Below are positions 47,914-59,312 of a DNA stretch of 64,000 bases, piece after piece (the stretch's first letter is position 1; each line of letters opens with the position of its first letter). Source of the DNA: Zhengitettix transpicula (Eukaryota; Arthropoda; Insecta; Orthoptera; Tetrigidae); NCBI GenBank assembly GCA_037074705.1, contig CM073590.1:212766746-212830745 (forward strand), written 5' to 3'. Made by a program: the position numbers and the translations under genes. Under the pieces are notes generated by a model. That model saw only the letters and a program-made list of their open reading frames with translations, was not told where the DNA came from and made no database searches.

Positions 47914-48654
47914 TACAAATGGAAACTTTGGCTTTTCGTAAATCTACAAGACGTTACCTGGTTCCAAAATATTACGAAGCCCTTCCACTGAATCCTAAAA
48001 TAATGTCTAATGGAACACATTCCCAACACTACGGAGTAACTGAATTTCTTAAAACATCAAGAGAGAAAACTACCACACTGAACATCACCAAAATGATGAT
48101 AGCATTAATCGTTTAATTAATTGCTTTTGTTAACACTGAACATAAGCCTAAGACGAAGAAAAGTATTAACTACCCCAGAAATAAATTCTCTAAATTCAAA
48201 ATACGAAGAATCAAGTGTTACACTTCCTGGGGTTTTTTTTCTTAAAAATATTGTTACTTAATTTAGCACAGGCACATTTACATCCTTAGTTCTGACGCGT
48301 TAATACCGCAGAAGAAACGTTAGATCCAAATTAAAGAAATTTTATTTGATTCACATGTCTCACATACGTAAAATATGGTTGATTTGTTACGAAGAAACTA
48401 TTTTCCTTTAAACAGAGACAGTTGAGCGAAGTTAGTAGTAGTTATTAATACAGCTAATAAATTAAATTGACTACGTGTTTGTGGATTTGTGTCAGTGTAT
48501 ATTCCGCATACCAATCTAGTGGAGCCAATTTGAACAAATTTCGTTCACGTATTCCTTTAGGTCCGGAAATAAACATTCTTAAACGGCCTATATTCGTGTC
48601 GGATACGTACTTTTCTTGATACTTTGATTGATAGTTGTTTCTGTTCCTTTCGGA
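47914..48654. other. no gene recognised
   Basis: Short frames only, with no motif. Confidence 0.4.
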
Positions 48655-48785
48655 ATGGGATGGGAGCACACATAGGGGTGGGGGACCTGAGACGTTACAT
48701 AAAAATAACGCAAAAACAACCACTATTTGAGTCATATCCGGAGTTGTGGGTGTCGCTGAGTTTAATTATGACATTCAACTTGCCG
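48655..48785 (-). repeat. old dispersed repeat E2 fragment
   Basis: It matches 4560-4670: a G-rich block, acataaaaataacgcaaaaac, then a tccggagttgtgggtgtc segment and gctgagtttaatt. The 155-codon + frame that starts here is mostly this repeat plus AT-rich flank and is not taken as a gene. Confidence 0.6.
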
Positions 48786-49766
48786 ATTACTCCGCAGGAG
48801 CGGAGGTTACTTGATTTTCATCCAATTACTCCTGTCATTCGTCTTATTGATATTGTCTTATATTTCAAATTTGGTTGGTGGCTTCCAATCCGCAACTGTC
48901 ATTGTCCATTGTATATTTTCTCATCCAGAAAATTGTCCAATTATTTAATATTTCTTATATTCTCAGCTGTCTACCTAGTAATCATAAAATCATATATATA
49001 TATATTATTTCTCTTGGGCCGGAACGAGTTTTTATCCCTTTTCCAAGTGTCAAACAGCACTAAATTCCATAACTGTGGTATCTATGAATAGATACATTTT
49101 CAGTGTTATGCCACGCTTATTACTATTCTTTAATTTTTTTTCCCTGTTGAGAATAAGCTTGGATTAACAGTAGTAAATTACCAGGCCACAGAACACAACT
49201 TCGGTCACCTTCGGCTAACGTCGAAATAACTTCGACTTCTGCAGATGTGCGCGTTACATTTCGTACTAATAATGAAGGATTGCGAAAGTATCGTTCTATT
49301 TTGGTTTGTATAGCTTCTCGTCATTGTCAATATTAAACAAAATATTATACACAAGATTCAGTTACAAATTAGCCCGAAATATAAGCATTCACTCCTCTAA
49401 TGACAACGAGGAAAACAAATTGTCTCACTGGATAAAGAATTTCAGAAAAACAAATAATTAGGAAAATTATTATACATACTGTATAATAGAATGTGTTTAT
49501 ATTAGAACAATTTTCATACAGGCCAGCGCCTTAGAAAAGGTTTGTACGAACCTCAGCAGTAAAAAAAAACTAGGAAAGCAAAACAGCTTAATGAAACTGT
49601 AAATGCTATGTCATTCACATTCATCTAAATTAATTTGAAATATTTAAATAACAAAATACAGTAAAATGGCCACATGCGTTCAACCCTTTCGTTCTCGACG
49701 TTTTTCAGGACAAACACCGAAAGCCAAGCGAATAATTTATGGGCCACACATTTTACAGTAATTTAT

Positions 49767-49770
<4 letters not shown>
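48786..49770. other. no gene recognised
   Basis: AT-rich; nothing supported. Confidence 0.4.

Positions 49771-49810
<40 letters not shown>
49771..49810. repeat. (AT)n microsatellite
   Basis: About 20 AT units directly abutting LTR-B copy 4. Confidence 0.95.
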
Positions 49811-49813
<3 letters not shown>

Positions 49814-50777
49814 AATATTTAACATAAATGTGTTCTTTTTAAATGAAAAACTATTAACTTTATACAACAAACAAAATTTATTATGCCAAATTTAAAGCAA
49901 TAAAATATACAAATATAATTGGGATCTCAGGGTCTTGAACTGGGTTTGATAATGGCAGAATTTATACAATCAAAGAACACCAAATTTTACTTTTATTTTA
50001 TAAGCAAATCGATGCGTCTAAACATAGACGGAATTTGTTAATGAAGAAAATTATACTAAAAGATTGAGTTTCAACAATTTCATTTTATCAATAATTTAAA
50101 GAATGATCTGAATAATTAAATAACTCATTTTATCAATCATTAAAGAATGATATGAATAATTAAAAAAACGATCTGACGATTGTCTTTTAAAAACGGTTTA
50201 CAATAATTTTAAAGTTTTCTTTCTACTTACGGCAGCCCAGGACTCATTTTTAACTTTTCGTGCACAATTTTGGGGTTTTCACAGATTCTAATTACTCACA
50301 GACTCTAATTAGCATAGTCTGTCGGTTAGTTTAAAATGGATTGGTTGCTTCTCGATGATTTACTGCAAACTGGATTTGTAGATCTCGTGAGTAATGTTGA
50401 AAATGCAACTCACTGGTTTTGTCTGTTGACTGAAGATTGATTTTACTTTCTGCAATTTGATGTAACAGCGTACTTATTACTGGAACACATTCTCTCGTTC
50501 CTTAAATTAGCCTTTTTAGTCTGTTCTCCTCGCTGTTCACTGCCAGACTGTCTTGTTCAAATTTTCATGAATTAGAATTTTGGTCTGTTCTCCTTGCTGC
50601 TTACTACCCGACTGTTCGTTCGTCTCGTCAATTTTGAGCGCGTAAAACCTCTCAACTGCTCAACAATCCTCTCCCTTCATTGTCGGTTTGTTGTGGCATC
50701 CGCTACCGCTATCAATAATGTGTCCTCTACAATTCATCTTTTCAAATAGAACAATGCCTTAATTACCAATTATTACA
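49811..50777 (-). mobile_element. LTR-B copy 4 (solo LTR)
   Basis: It runs from TGTAATATTTAAC at the low end to ACCAATTATTACA at 50777, with atat on both sides. It shares ctcagggtcttgaactgggtttgata (49925-49950) and the gatctgacgattgtctttt block with the other copies. A ~55 bp internal tandem duplication lies at 50085-50165. No coding region. Confidence 0.7.
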
Positions 50778-52122
50778 ATATATAATATTGTCCATAGTAC
50801 CGACATTATGGAGAAGTTGATACTTAAGTCTCAGTGACACCGGCTGACTTTATCGTCTTATAAAACACCGTTTCGAAGAACTGGTAACCAGCCAGTCATT
50901 TCGTAATCCGTCCCCACATTTAATTTTTTTGAATAATTTTTATTTTAAACAATTTTACAATTCATTTTCCAATAGTTTACCAATACGTAAATAGTCCAGT
51001 TACACAGTGATCAGAATGATCTCTTCATTCAGAACGAATAACTCAGCTCTTACAATATGATTTTACTATTATGTGTAACGTGATCTTCATATTAATTTAA
51101 GAGTACAATATTCCGCAGATTATTGTTTTATATAGTTGTCTAATGTAATTATTAGAGGTAAGTTGTTACAAAATTCAGCTGCAAACATTTTAGTACTGGG
51201 ATACGAACTTGTGAAGGAAACATAGTACGATATTGATAAAGAATGATCCAGAATTCGACTAAAAAACGTGATGATAAAATAGAATTATGAAACTATTTTC
51301 TTAAATATAAAATAATTAACATTAGCAGTCGACTACAAAACTTGATGATAAAGTATAATTATGGAACTATTTTTCTTAAATACAAAAATATTGACATTAG
51401 CAAATAATAAATAATCTTCTTATCATATAAGTGAAGGCCTTTAAATTATCAACCGCATGCGAAATAATTCGTTATCAATGATATAATAACAAATTAATTG
51501 TTACTAGCCAAGAAATGTAGAATTCTTTGTTTTTCTAGCAAATATTTTCTTTGATGTTACAATCTGAATTTCATAAGCCTAAAATGAATCATCACAAATT
51601 AAAAGAAATTTATACTAAAATTACAAACAGCTGGTTTACAACTCGGAATGATGCACGTCTCCGTAAGTCTTCCCTAAGGGGCAAGAAGAGAAGATACGCG
51701 TAATATAAACGGACGTTGAGTTGAAAAACGGCTTTGTTTACGGTAATAAAATGGCTTCCTCGAACTTTAGTTTCCTTGCTACTGGCAAATACATACGAAA
51801 ACAAAGTCGTATTATCACGGGCGTCTGAAATAACTCGGCTCAGGCAGCCACACCCTCGAACACCGACAAGTGTTTCAATAATCTTCGTGATTATTAGAGT
51901 GAATTACTTTTTTCAAAACCTAATTAATTTCATTATATTTAGAGGTAGAACAGAAACATATATATTTTCGTGCTTCGTATGGTACCTAATAAAACCATTT
52001 CACTTAGTCCAATTAATCTAATTCTTCTTTACACACTCGCTAGTATGTAATATTTTTGTTATTCGCATGCTGTTCGTTTGAGGTTCCGCATATAGATTTA
52101 CAGCAATGAGGCTTTCATTAAG
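50778..52122. other. no gene recognised; one 75 bp tandem duplication
   Basis: AT-rich. Includes the tandem duplication described separately at 51257-51402. Confidence 0.4.
51257..51402. repeat. tandem duplication of ~75 bp
   Basis: cgactaaaaaacgtgatgat...gacattagc-type text occurs twice in direct order (51257-51326 and 51330-51402) with about ten differences. Non-coding. Confidence 0.85.
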
Positions 52123-52230
52123 TCCAGGGGCCCTAGTTACCCCTTCCGCATCTCCACTTTCCTATGCTATTAAAAGGAAGAGCTTTTCAGAACAGCAACC
52201 CTCATGTAGCCTCTTGTTATTATTATCTAT
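52123..52230 (+). mobile_element. E1 repeat, 3' end only
   Basis: It retains only the last ~100 bp (ggggccctagtta, then ccctcatgtagcctcttgtt) with a short AT-rich tail. The 5' truncation supports retroposition of E1. Confidence 0.75.
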
Positions 52231-55200
52231 TAATTAATATTTTATCTAACGCATAATAAAAATATAAAATATATAATGTCCAATAATCAGAACAAGTAAT
52301 GATGAATTAAAATTGTACTTAAAGAGAGTCTAACACATATAAATATTATGATTCCATTGTAATCAGTTACATAATTTGTTTTTCTTCGTACGGGTTAAAT
52401 TCAACGTAAATGTAACTGCTTCTCATATAATCATTTGTTATATATCATTTGATGTTATAAAAGGCTTGTAAGTGACTTCAAATTTTATTAAAAATTTAAT
52501 TGCAATTTTCTTTTCTATCAGATTAAATATTTTTGGAACCTACAAATTGAAAATCTTGGCACTTCATAAAATCAAAGTTTTATTTCTTATTTATTTTATA
52601 TACTTTAATGTAACAATTTTTATCAATATATGTTAAAATATATTTCATTCAAAATTTAGAATAGAAAAATTCAACATCATTCAAAAGAAAGTTTCATCAC
52701 AAAAATTAGTTAATGTCTCGTTTGTTGACGTGATAAATTCCCAAATTTGAGACGAAACATATTTTTTAGTTTTTTCCATTGAAGGGTTATTTTGTATTAA
52801 AGTTGTTCTTACTTATCGGGCATTTTATTTATTTATCTTACAATTAATGTAAGATTGATTTAAATTACAGAATAATATCATCAACATATGACGATGCTTA
52901 TTAGAATAAGTTAGGCAAAGTATAAAATAATTGATACTTTACAACACTAAAATTAAGACTTAAATGTAGTAATAAAACGCATACCAGGTTGCATCAAGGG
53001 AACAACAAATGGGTTAAAAATTTATATTATCCAAAATACGTTTCTTCTTGTAGAACGAATGAAGCAAGGTATAAATTTCTGAACGTATAATTCTTTAGCC
53101 GATGATGTTAATACTGTTCGACGTAATTTTCTCAAAAATACATAATTACTCATTACATTTTCCAATATATATCATACAAGTCTTTTTATGTTCGTCTACT
53201 TAATTTGTAATCTTTAAGGTGTGGGTTTGCTAATATCGTTAAAATTCTCTACTGGTATCATCAGTTACTGTTTTTGGTTAAATAACTGATATATATTCCT
53301 GATTTGTATTCAATGGGAGGCATGTATAAAAAATTAAAAGTATAGATTTGAGTAATAGAAATCACACCTTCAAAATATTTTTTTTTACTTAAAGTAATCT
53401 ATAGGAAAGTTTTAGATAAGTTTGTTCGAATTGTATTGAATTGTAAATGATACTATACTAAGTTTTAATTTTGGGAATTAGAGATTGCCAAGCCAGACTT
53501 GAAGATTTTTAAATCAATAAAAGTAAGATCTCTTTTCTTCATATTTTCCGAATTTAATAACGTCGTTCATTTTAAAGATAAAAGCAACGAAAAAAGCGCC
53601 GGGGCCCTAAAATCTCTCATTATGAACGCCTGAAACAATTCTAAAAAGTCACTCAGTGCCCGTATTTCGTCCAGAAAGCGACAATGCTTCGACTGAATTT
53701 TACAGCTGAAGTGTTTCTATCCGGCGTGTGCGTAATGCATCAAAGTTAGGTACAGAGAGGCTTCGCATTGTGCTCAACAGACAAAGAAGCAGACTGTGAT
53801 GAATTGTCAAGGGGACGAACCAGCTAAATTAGTCCGGACAGTTCAAGGGTACGTGGACTCTTCTTTGGTTTCTTCCAGAAACGAACCAATCATTGCCCCG
53901 AAATTATCGCTGACGCAATGTAGGGTTCGACTCCTGCCTGCGTAATTCATAAGAAAAAAGGTTAGTTTATTTTTCTCTTAACGTCGATGTTAATCCAGAA
54001 TTTATCAAATTAAAAGAAAATCAATACAAACTACGAAATAATAATTGTCTTGAAACACCTTTGCAGTTCCATTTTTTAATCACAATAAATTCAATTCTGG
54101 AAATTGGAAATATATAGTGTGTATAGTATAATGGCCAAATCCTGCTATCGGTATTTAATCATTTTTAATGAGACTTTAGCGTTGTAACGTTTAGAAAATT
54201 TAGATTGATGTTATAAATTACTAGAAAAAAATGTATATTATGGTATTCAATAAAATATTAAATAAACAAGCTCCACGTTGGAGAGCCAAAATTATGTATA
54301 TGCACTTATTAAAGTAAACCAATATATGCCAACACGTTAGGACAATCAAATTATGCAATATTAAAAATATAAAAGGAAACAAATGAAGAAAGTTTACAGG
54401 ATTTTATGTTAAAATTAAACCAAATTTAACAAAAAAAGTTATTTAATTTACAATTTTGATTTACGTTGAATTCTTTACATTTTATGTTTTTAAGTAATTG
54501 CCTCAGATTGCATGAGAATCTAAATTTCAAGGTCGCTTATAGGGCCGCTAATAAAGACAGCGATTTTATATTTTCACAAAAGTTACGGAAGAAAAATAAG
54601 AATAACAAAATTTCATACAAAGAGTTTAACAGCAACAAAAACTATAGAAATCTGACGGTAAATTTATATTTGTATAAAGGTTTACAAAAGAAAGTTTTTT
54701 TACATACCCTTTTATTTAGAGATTTCAGGTACCCGTTTGTGCACTCGTGATTATTTTAATTTTTATAGAACAATATTTTTATTGACAGGCCACAGCACTG
54801 ATTTTATACTTTTCACACTTCGTCGTAACACTTTACAACACTTTCGGCGTCTTTCTACTTTACTGTCGTACGTATAATCACACTTGGTTTTGCTGTGTAA
54901 AATCGCTTTAGTACATAACCTGATATACTCAACGTATACTTCGCTGAATTCGGCCACCATTGGCCGGTTCGCCACAACACACTGCTCCATGACATGACAT
55001 GACATGACTGATGACCGTCTTTCTGACTCCTCTCGTCAGGCCCTCCAAACACACACTGAATGTTGTCCGCCAAAAAAAATGCGTACGCTTCTAGACAATA
55101 ATCCATAGCAACCATTATAACCTCTGCATTCTTGCGCCAAACAATGCTGTTCTTCGAAATGCTCGGCCTCAAAAATGCGCCGCCAATAATTAAATAAACG

Positions 55201-55669
55201 ATTTAAATAAAACATTTCATTACGCATTGTAATCTCTACAAAATACACATACAAATTTGTGTGTAGCCAAGGAAGAGAAATCGGAGCTGCTCACTAACCT
55301 TAAATTGAGAGTGAGTGACGTAAAGTGAAGTCAAATTTTCCAGGGCCTAATCCTCCTTCCTCAAGTCAGAACAAGACTGCTTCTCGTGGCTATTATGATT
55401 GTCTAGTAAAAATTCGAATCGATCAAACTGTATTCAAAAGCAGAACAGGCATAAATTTCGTAACCTAATACTGTGTAACAATTATTCCATTTGTTAATTA
55501 ACTACAGTAAAGTTCTTATTGTTTTGATTGGTGCCAAATACCCCAGACTTTTTTGTAAGTGTTCTTTAAACGTCCGTCTTATATGGATAAAATTTTAATT
55601 GTGCGGTATTTTAGAAGTCCTTTGAGTGGCAGTTCATGACTATAAAATAACACATAAATCGTTTTTATT
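52231..55669. other. no convincing gene
   Basis: Mostly AT-rich. A balanced patch at 53600-53950 contains ggttcgactcc, which looks like a polymerase III B box, but no A box at the right distance. Another at 54770-55350 has three overlapping minus frames (up to 105 codons) with several Cys and His but no recognised domain, and a short (ATGAC)n run near 54990. Confidence 0.35.
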
Positions 55670-56126
55670 ATTATTATTTATTTTTAGGGTAACAGGCTAC
55701 ATGAGGGTAATCCACGTGGTGGCAACTCCCCTTTAATAGAATAGGAAGGGATCTGAAAGGAGGGATGCGGAAGGGTAGAGGAAGGTAGCCAAGGGTTAAC
55801 TAGGGCCCCCGGGCTATAGTTTAAGGATCCTACCCGGTATTCGCCTAAATGTAATGCAGGGAAAACCCTAGAAAAACCTGCATCGGGTAGGTCGGGCATT
55901 GGGTACTTGTCCCACGCCCTTCCGATAGCGGGAGAAGAGTTTGCTGTGGGGTCGCAGCATTCCCTTCTCCGTACCTCGACCAGTTTAGGGGGCAGCTGGC
56001 CGACTGTTCCAATGGGAACAGAGAACAATTCTTACCAAGGTCTGTGACCCCGGAACATTCACCTCTCAAAACAGGCCGAGATGCCTCGGTTTGTGGGAAC
56101 CTTAGTTCAAAAACGGAGAGGAAAAA
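55670..56126 (-). mobile_element. E1 repeat, well preserved
   Basis: The full order from the tail complement (ttatttatttttagggtaac) to ttcaaaaacggagaggaaaa. The closest match to the 6.7 kb copy. Minus frames of 114 and 99 codons cross it (MPDLPDAGFSRVFPA etc.). The same peptide text is found in the 12.0 and 37.6 kb copies only because the DNA is conserved. Confidence 0.85.
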
Positions 56127-56986
56127 TGTTTTTAAATTGGTCACGCTTTAATAAAAAAAATTACGAGTATAAACTGTCACTATAACTGAAAACAATTGAA
56201 AATTTAATACATTTCTATTCTCAAGGTTTTATCTATGCGTACAGATTTTGAAAACGATAATAGATCTGAATAAAAAAAATCATAAAGAAAACCTAAGTCC
56301 AGTAAAATGCTTCATACGATGGTAAATTAACCCAAGAGGACGAGCATCATATTCTTGGGGTGATATATTATGCTGCAGCATCTACCAAAGTTCGGGCAGA
56401 ATATTAATCTGTCAACGTCCTACTGTTGCACGCTCGAGTCCCAACTTTCATACAAACAGATAACGTCGCATTGCACGCGACATCAACTCTTGTTTTGATT
56501 ACAACTACCAACTGCTAACCACAACTTGCTTTCCGACCTTCATCGGGACAATCTCCAAAGCAGCGTGTCAAGAAACAAGTTCAATTGTCTGCGTTACCAT
56601 CTTCAGTTGCCTACGAGCTTGTAAAATCGATAGATTACATCTCCACGTGGCAGCCTTTAGGTGCAGTTCAGTAAATACCACTCCACTGCAATATTTTTTC
56701 TTATGCCTTAATTAATCATATACACAATGTGACACACTAAACATTAAATTGTTCTTGAACGGTTTCTATTCTGTGGATAAGTCACCAGCACATATGCAAG
56801 TGACCGATTACAAATTATTGCCGTTCTATTTGAAATTTTCACCACATCGTTCTCTTGAACTTTCTATCGAACTTTGTAAGCTAAGGCTTTTTATATATAA
56901 ATTGACTACTGGTTAAATTATTCCTGGTCAGTATTTTTATAAGATGTCGCAGTTTATAAATCGCTAATTTAATTTTTTATGAATTA
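56127..56986. other. no gene recognised
   Basis: A balanced patch at 56390-56660 has no recognised domain or splice sites. Confidence 0.4.
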
Positions 56987-57033
56987 GCAATTCTTGGTGT
57001 TCCACCCGCGTCATAGTAGGATCGAGCGACGAC

Positions 57034-57065
57034 GTTTCAATGGAAAATCCAACCGTCTTCATCAA
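57034..57065 (-). ncRNA. hammerhead-like motif, P4 left arm
   Basis: Minus-strand order: TTGATGA (C3 to T), a TGGA/TCCA hairpin, GAAACGTCGTC. One core base deviates from CUGANGA. Confidence 0.4.
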
Positions 57066-57149
57066 GTGAATTCCTCGCCAGTGTTCAAGCTTCTTATGTT
57101 ATTTTTTATACTGATATATATGAAGCATGAACACTGGCGAGGCATTCAC

Positions 57150-57181
57150 TTGATAAGGATTGGTGAGTTATCCATCGAAAC
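57150..57181 (+). ncRNA. hammerhead-like motif, P4 right arm
   Basis: TTGATAA, hairpin GGAT/ATCC, GAAAC. Two core positions deviate, so it is decayed. Confidence 0.35.
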
Positions 57182-57232
57182 ATCATGGCTCAATCCTACT
57201 ATGACCCGGGTGAAAGCCCAAGAATTGTTCAT

Positions 57233-57945
57233 TTGACATATTCTTCGGGAAAACCAACGATCTTCAATTAATTGTTTATATTCATGAAAAATATTGTCAT
57301 CGATCTTATTTCTGGCTTGAAAATTACTAACCCTATAAGCGTGTTGAATTATTCGTACTGATCATTTCCTTTAGAACTCAGTTTACGAAATGTAAAGCTC
57401 TGCATCATTTACTAGCAACTCAGATGCTATATCTTTATTAAGGTTATAACCAAAATAATAATACCTTGTAATATACCAATACATAACCCAAGTTGTTGGT
57501 GAATAGAGTAAGAAAACATTTTGCCGGACGGACCTGTTATTTATTTCTGAAAAATGGGCACTGAACTCGGCAGCTGATGTCGATTTGTGTGAACAAGTTC
57601 CAAATAAGGAAAACTTTGCCGGGTCACTACTAATGTGAATTAAGAGGTGAGAGGTGCAAAAGAATTTTCGAAACATCTTTAATTCAGGGTACGGATAGGG
57701 TTAGAGACGGTTAGAAACTCTTGGCGATGGAAGTTAGAGAAAAAATGAGTTCCAGTTAACATTAAACGACCAATGGGAGATTGGAATCGAGAATAAATAG
57801 AAAAAAAGTTAGTTGAAAACGACAAACACTGAGACTGAAAAACTTAGTAATAATTAAGCAGTCAGGGAAAGTCCGATAAGATATCAAAAATTAAACAGTC
57901 GGCAAATAAACTGATGAAGCTAGAAATTAGAGCGTAGACTGGAAT
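57233..57945. other. no gene recognised
   Basis: A 97-codon minus frame (57383-57676) shows no domain. The rest is A-rich. Confidence 0.35.
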
Positions 57946-58238
57946 TTTTTTTTAGTAACAGACTACATGGCAACTCCCCTTTAATAGCATCGAAAGGAAT
58001 TTGAAACGGGGAATGCGGAAGGGTAGTAGAAGGTATCCAAGGGTTAAATAGGACCGCCGGGCTATAGTTTAAGGATCCTACCCGGCATTCACCTAAAGTG
58101 ATGCATGACAAACCCTAGAAAACCTGCATTAGGTAGGTTGGGCATTGGGAACTTGTCCCATGCCCCTCCCGATGGCGGGACAGGGATTTGCTGTGGGGAC
58201 GCAGCATTCCCTTCTCCGTGCCTCGAACAGTTTAGAAT
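57946..58238 (-). mobile_element. E1 repeat, 5'-truncated
   Basis: From the tail complement (tttttttttagtaacagac) to ctccgtgcctcgaacagttt, then unrelated DNA. The tail-proximal ~290 bp are kept. Confidence 0.8.
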
Positions 58239-58840
58239 GGCTGTAATTCAATGGAGTTAGTTAGTAAAATTAGTTGTAAGTCTTGCATGGAGAAGTACAG
58301 ATTAACCATCTCTTGTTCCTTCCACCCTCTTCAATAGAAGAGAGAGAGAGACGCTTTGAGAATTCTATGAAATTCGCCTGCAAAATTTCCAGTGAAGTCA
58401 CTACGACGGGTAGCGTAAATGTAAACATTGGAAAACGCGTGTAATAACCCACTAGTTGCCACAAAACTCTGAGAGTGATTTCCTAAATTTAATAGTAATA
58501 CTGAACAGTAAGATTTTATAAAGTTAATTTAGAATGTTATTTGATATTCTTAGATTGTGTGTTATAAAATATCAGTCAATCAATATTGACTAATTAAAAC
58601 TAAAATTCAATCAAACGTATTTTTACTACTGCAACTGATGTCTCAATATTCGCTTATTCCCTCCATATTCATTTCTTCTTTAGCGGACTATGGAAAAACT
58701 CGAAAAAAAAATTATCAATAATTTTTGGATTTATTATTTGTCCTTTCGTTGTGGAACGTTTCCCGGAAACGATACGGGAATATTCCGTACACAAAGTAAA
58801 TTCGTCCGTTCGCGACGGTAACTAATAGCAGATTGAACAA
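58239..58840. other. no gene recognised
   Basis: AT-rich with one (AG)n run near 58338. Confidence 0.4.
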
Positions 58841-58854
58841 AAATATTTACTGAA

Positions 58855-59206
58855 GTGTCTGCGTCTGCCTGTTACGTGTTTAGTATTTCGGTTAGGCGTC
58901 GCGGGCGTACACTTGCCCCTATCAATACGCAGCCGCCGGGGCGTAAGGCGTGGTCCTCCCGAATTGCGTCGGCCCGAAACACTTGCGGTCGGATCCCGGG
59001 GTTACATTTTATTCGGCGCCGTGGTAAACAGGATACCATTCGGGTATCGGTATTCGATAGCGATATGTAACCACAGCGACGTCGACGTCGGCGTCGGCTT
59101 CCCCTCGCGATCTGGTGGCGTGGACTCGCCCGGACGCCCCGAGGGGGGGGGGGGGAGGGGGGATCGGTCGAGCTCTGGAACGCCCTGCCCTACCTGTTGA
59201 ATCCAG
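58855..59206 (+). promoter_or_regulatory. CpG-rich block upstream of the 59.2 kb exon
   Basis: About 350 bp with many CpGs (cgtcgcgggcg, gcagccgccggggcg, cgacgtcgacgtcggcgtcgg) and a G11-12 run at 59142-59154, in DNA that is otherwise about one third GC. It may be a promoter or 5' UTR, or an intron-exon GC peak. No TATA box was recognised. Frames crossing it on both strands look compositional. Confidence 0.45.
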
Positions 59207-59312
59207 GCGTAGTACTGGAGAGCATGGAGCCATGAGTGGTTTGGGACCCGCCGGCTGCTGGATAACTCACAAGGGCCTCGAGACCTGGGCCCGCCTCGCA
59301 AAGGAGCGCAAG
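59207..59312 (+). CDS. candidate coding exon with strong splice donor
   Basis: The frame reads RSTGEHGA then MSGLGPAGCWITHKGLETWA and RLAKERK, ending exactly at AAG|GTGAGT (donor 59313), phase 0. If translation begins here, the ATG at 59232 has a fair context (gagccATGA) and gives 27 codons. If the exon is internal, the acceptor is probably atccag at 59206, after a pyrimidine-rich run. The codons are strongly G/C-ending, as in the 9.24 kb exon, which suggests the same gene. The simple acceptor needs a phase-2 upstream intron while the best donor at 9377 is phase 0, so at least one further exon or other sites would be needed to join them. Protein not recognised. Confidence 0.6.

Larger units (their letters stand above)
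56987..57232. mobile_element. compact inverted-repeat unit P4 with hammerhead-like cores
   Basis: Arms 56987-57096 and 57121-57232 are reverse complements with a ~24 bp AT loop (caattcttgg...gaacactggcgagg against their complements), about 85% identical. Each arm carries a core reading TTGATGA or TTGATAA, a stem, then GAAAC. The outer ends contain cacccgggt-type text as in Penelope-like pLTRs. No coding body. Confidence 0.7.

Noticed and set aside
48624..49091. 155-codon + ORF
   Set aside because: It starts inside a worn E2 repeat and continues in AT-rich DNA, with no recognisable domain.
53925..53945. ggttcgactcc as a tRNA or tRNA-SINE B box
   Set aside because: No A box at the proper distance, no cloverleaf, and no other copy in the window.
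55684..56144. E1 frames containing MPDLPDAGF-type peptide as a gene
   Set aside because: The peptide recurs in several copies only because the DNA is repeated; frames are broken differently in every copy and there is no codon-level conservation visible.
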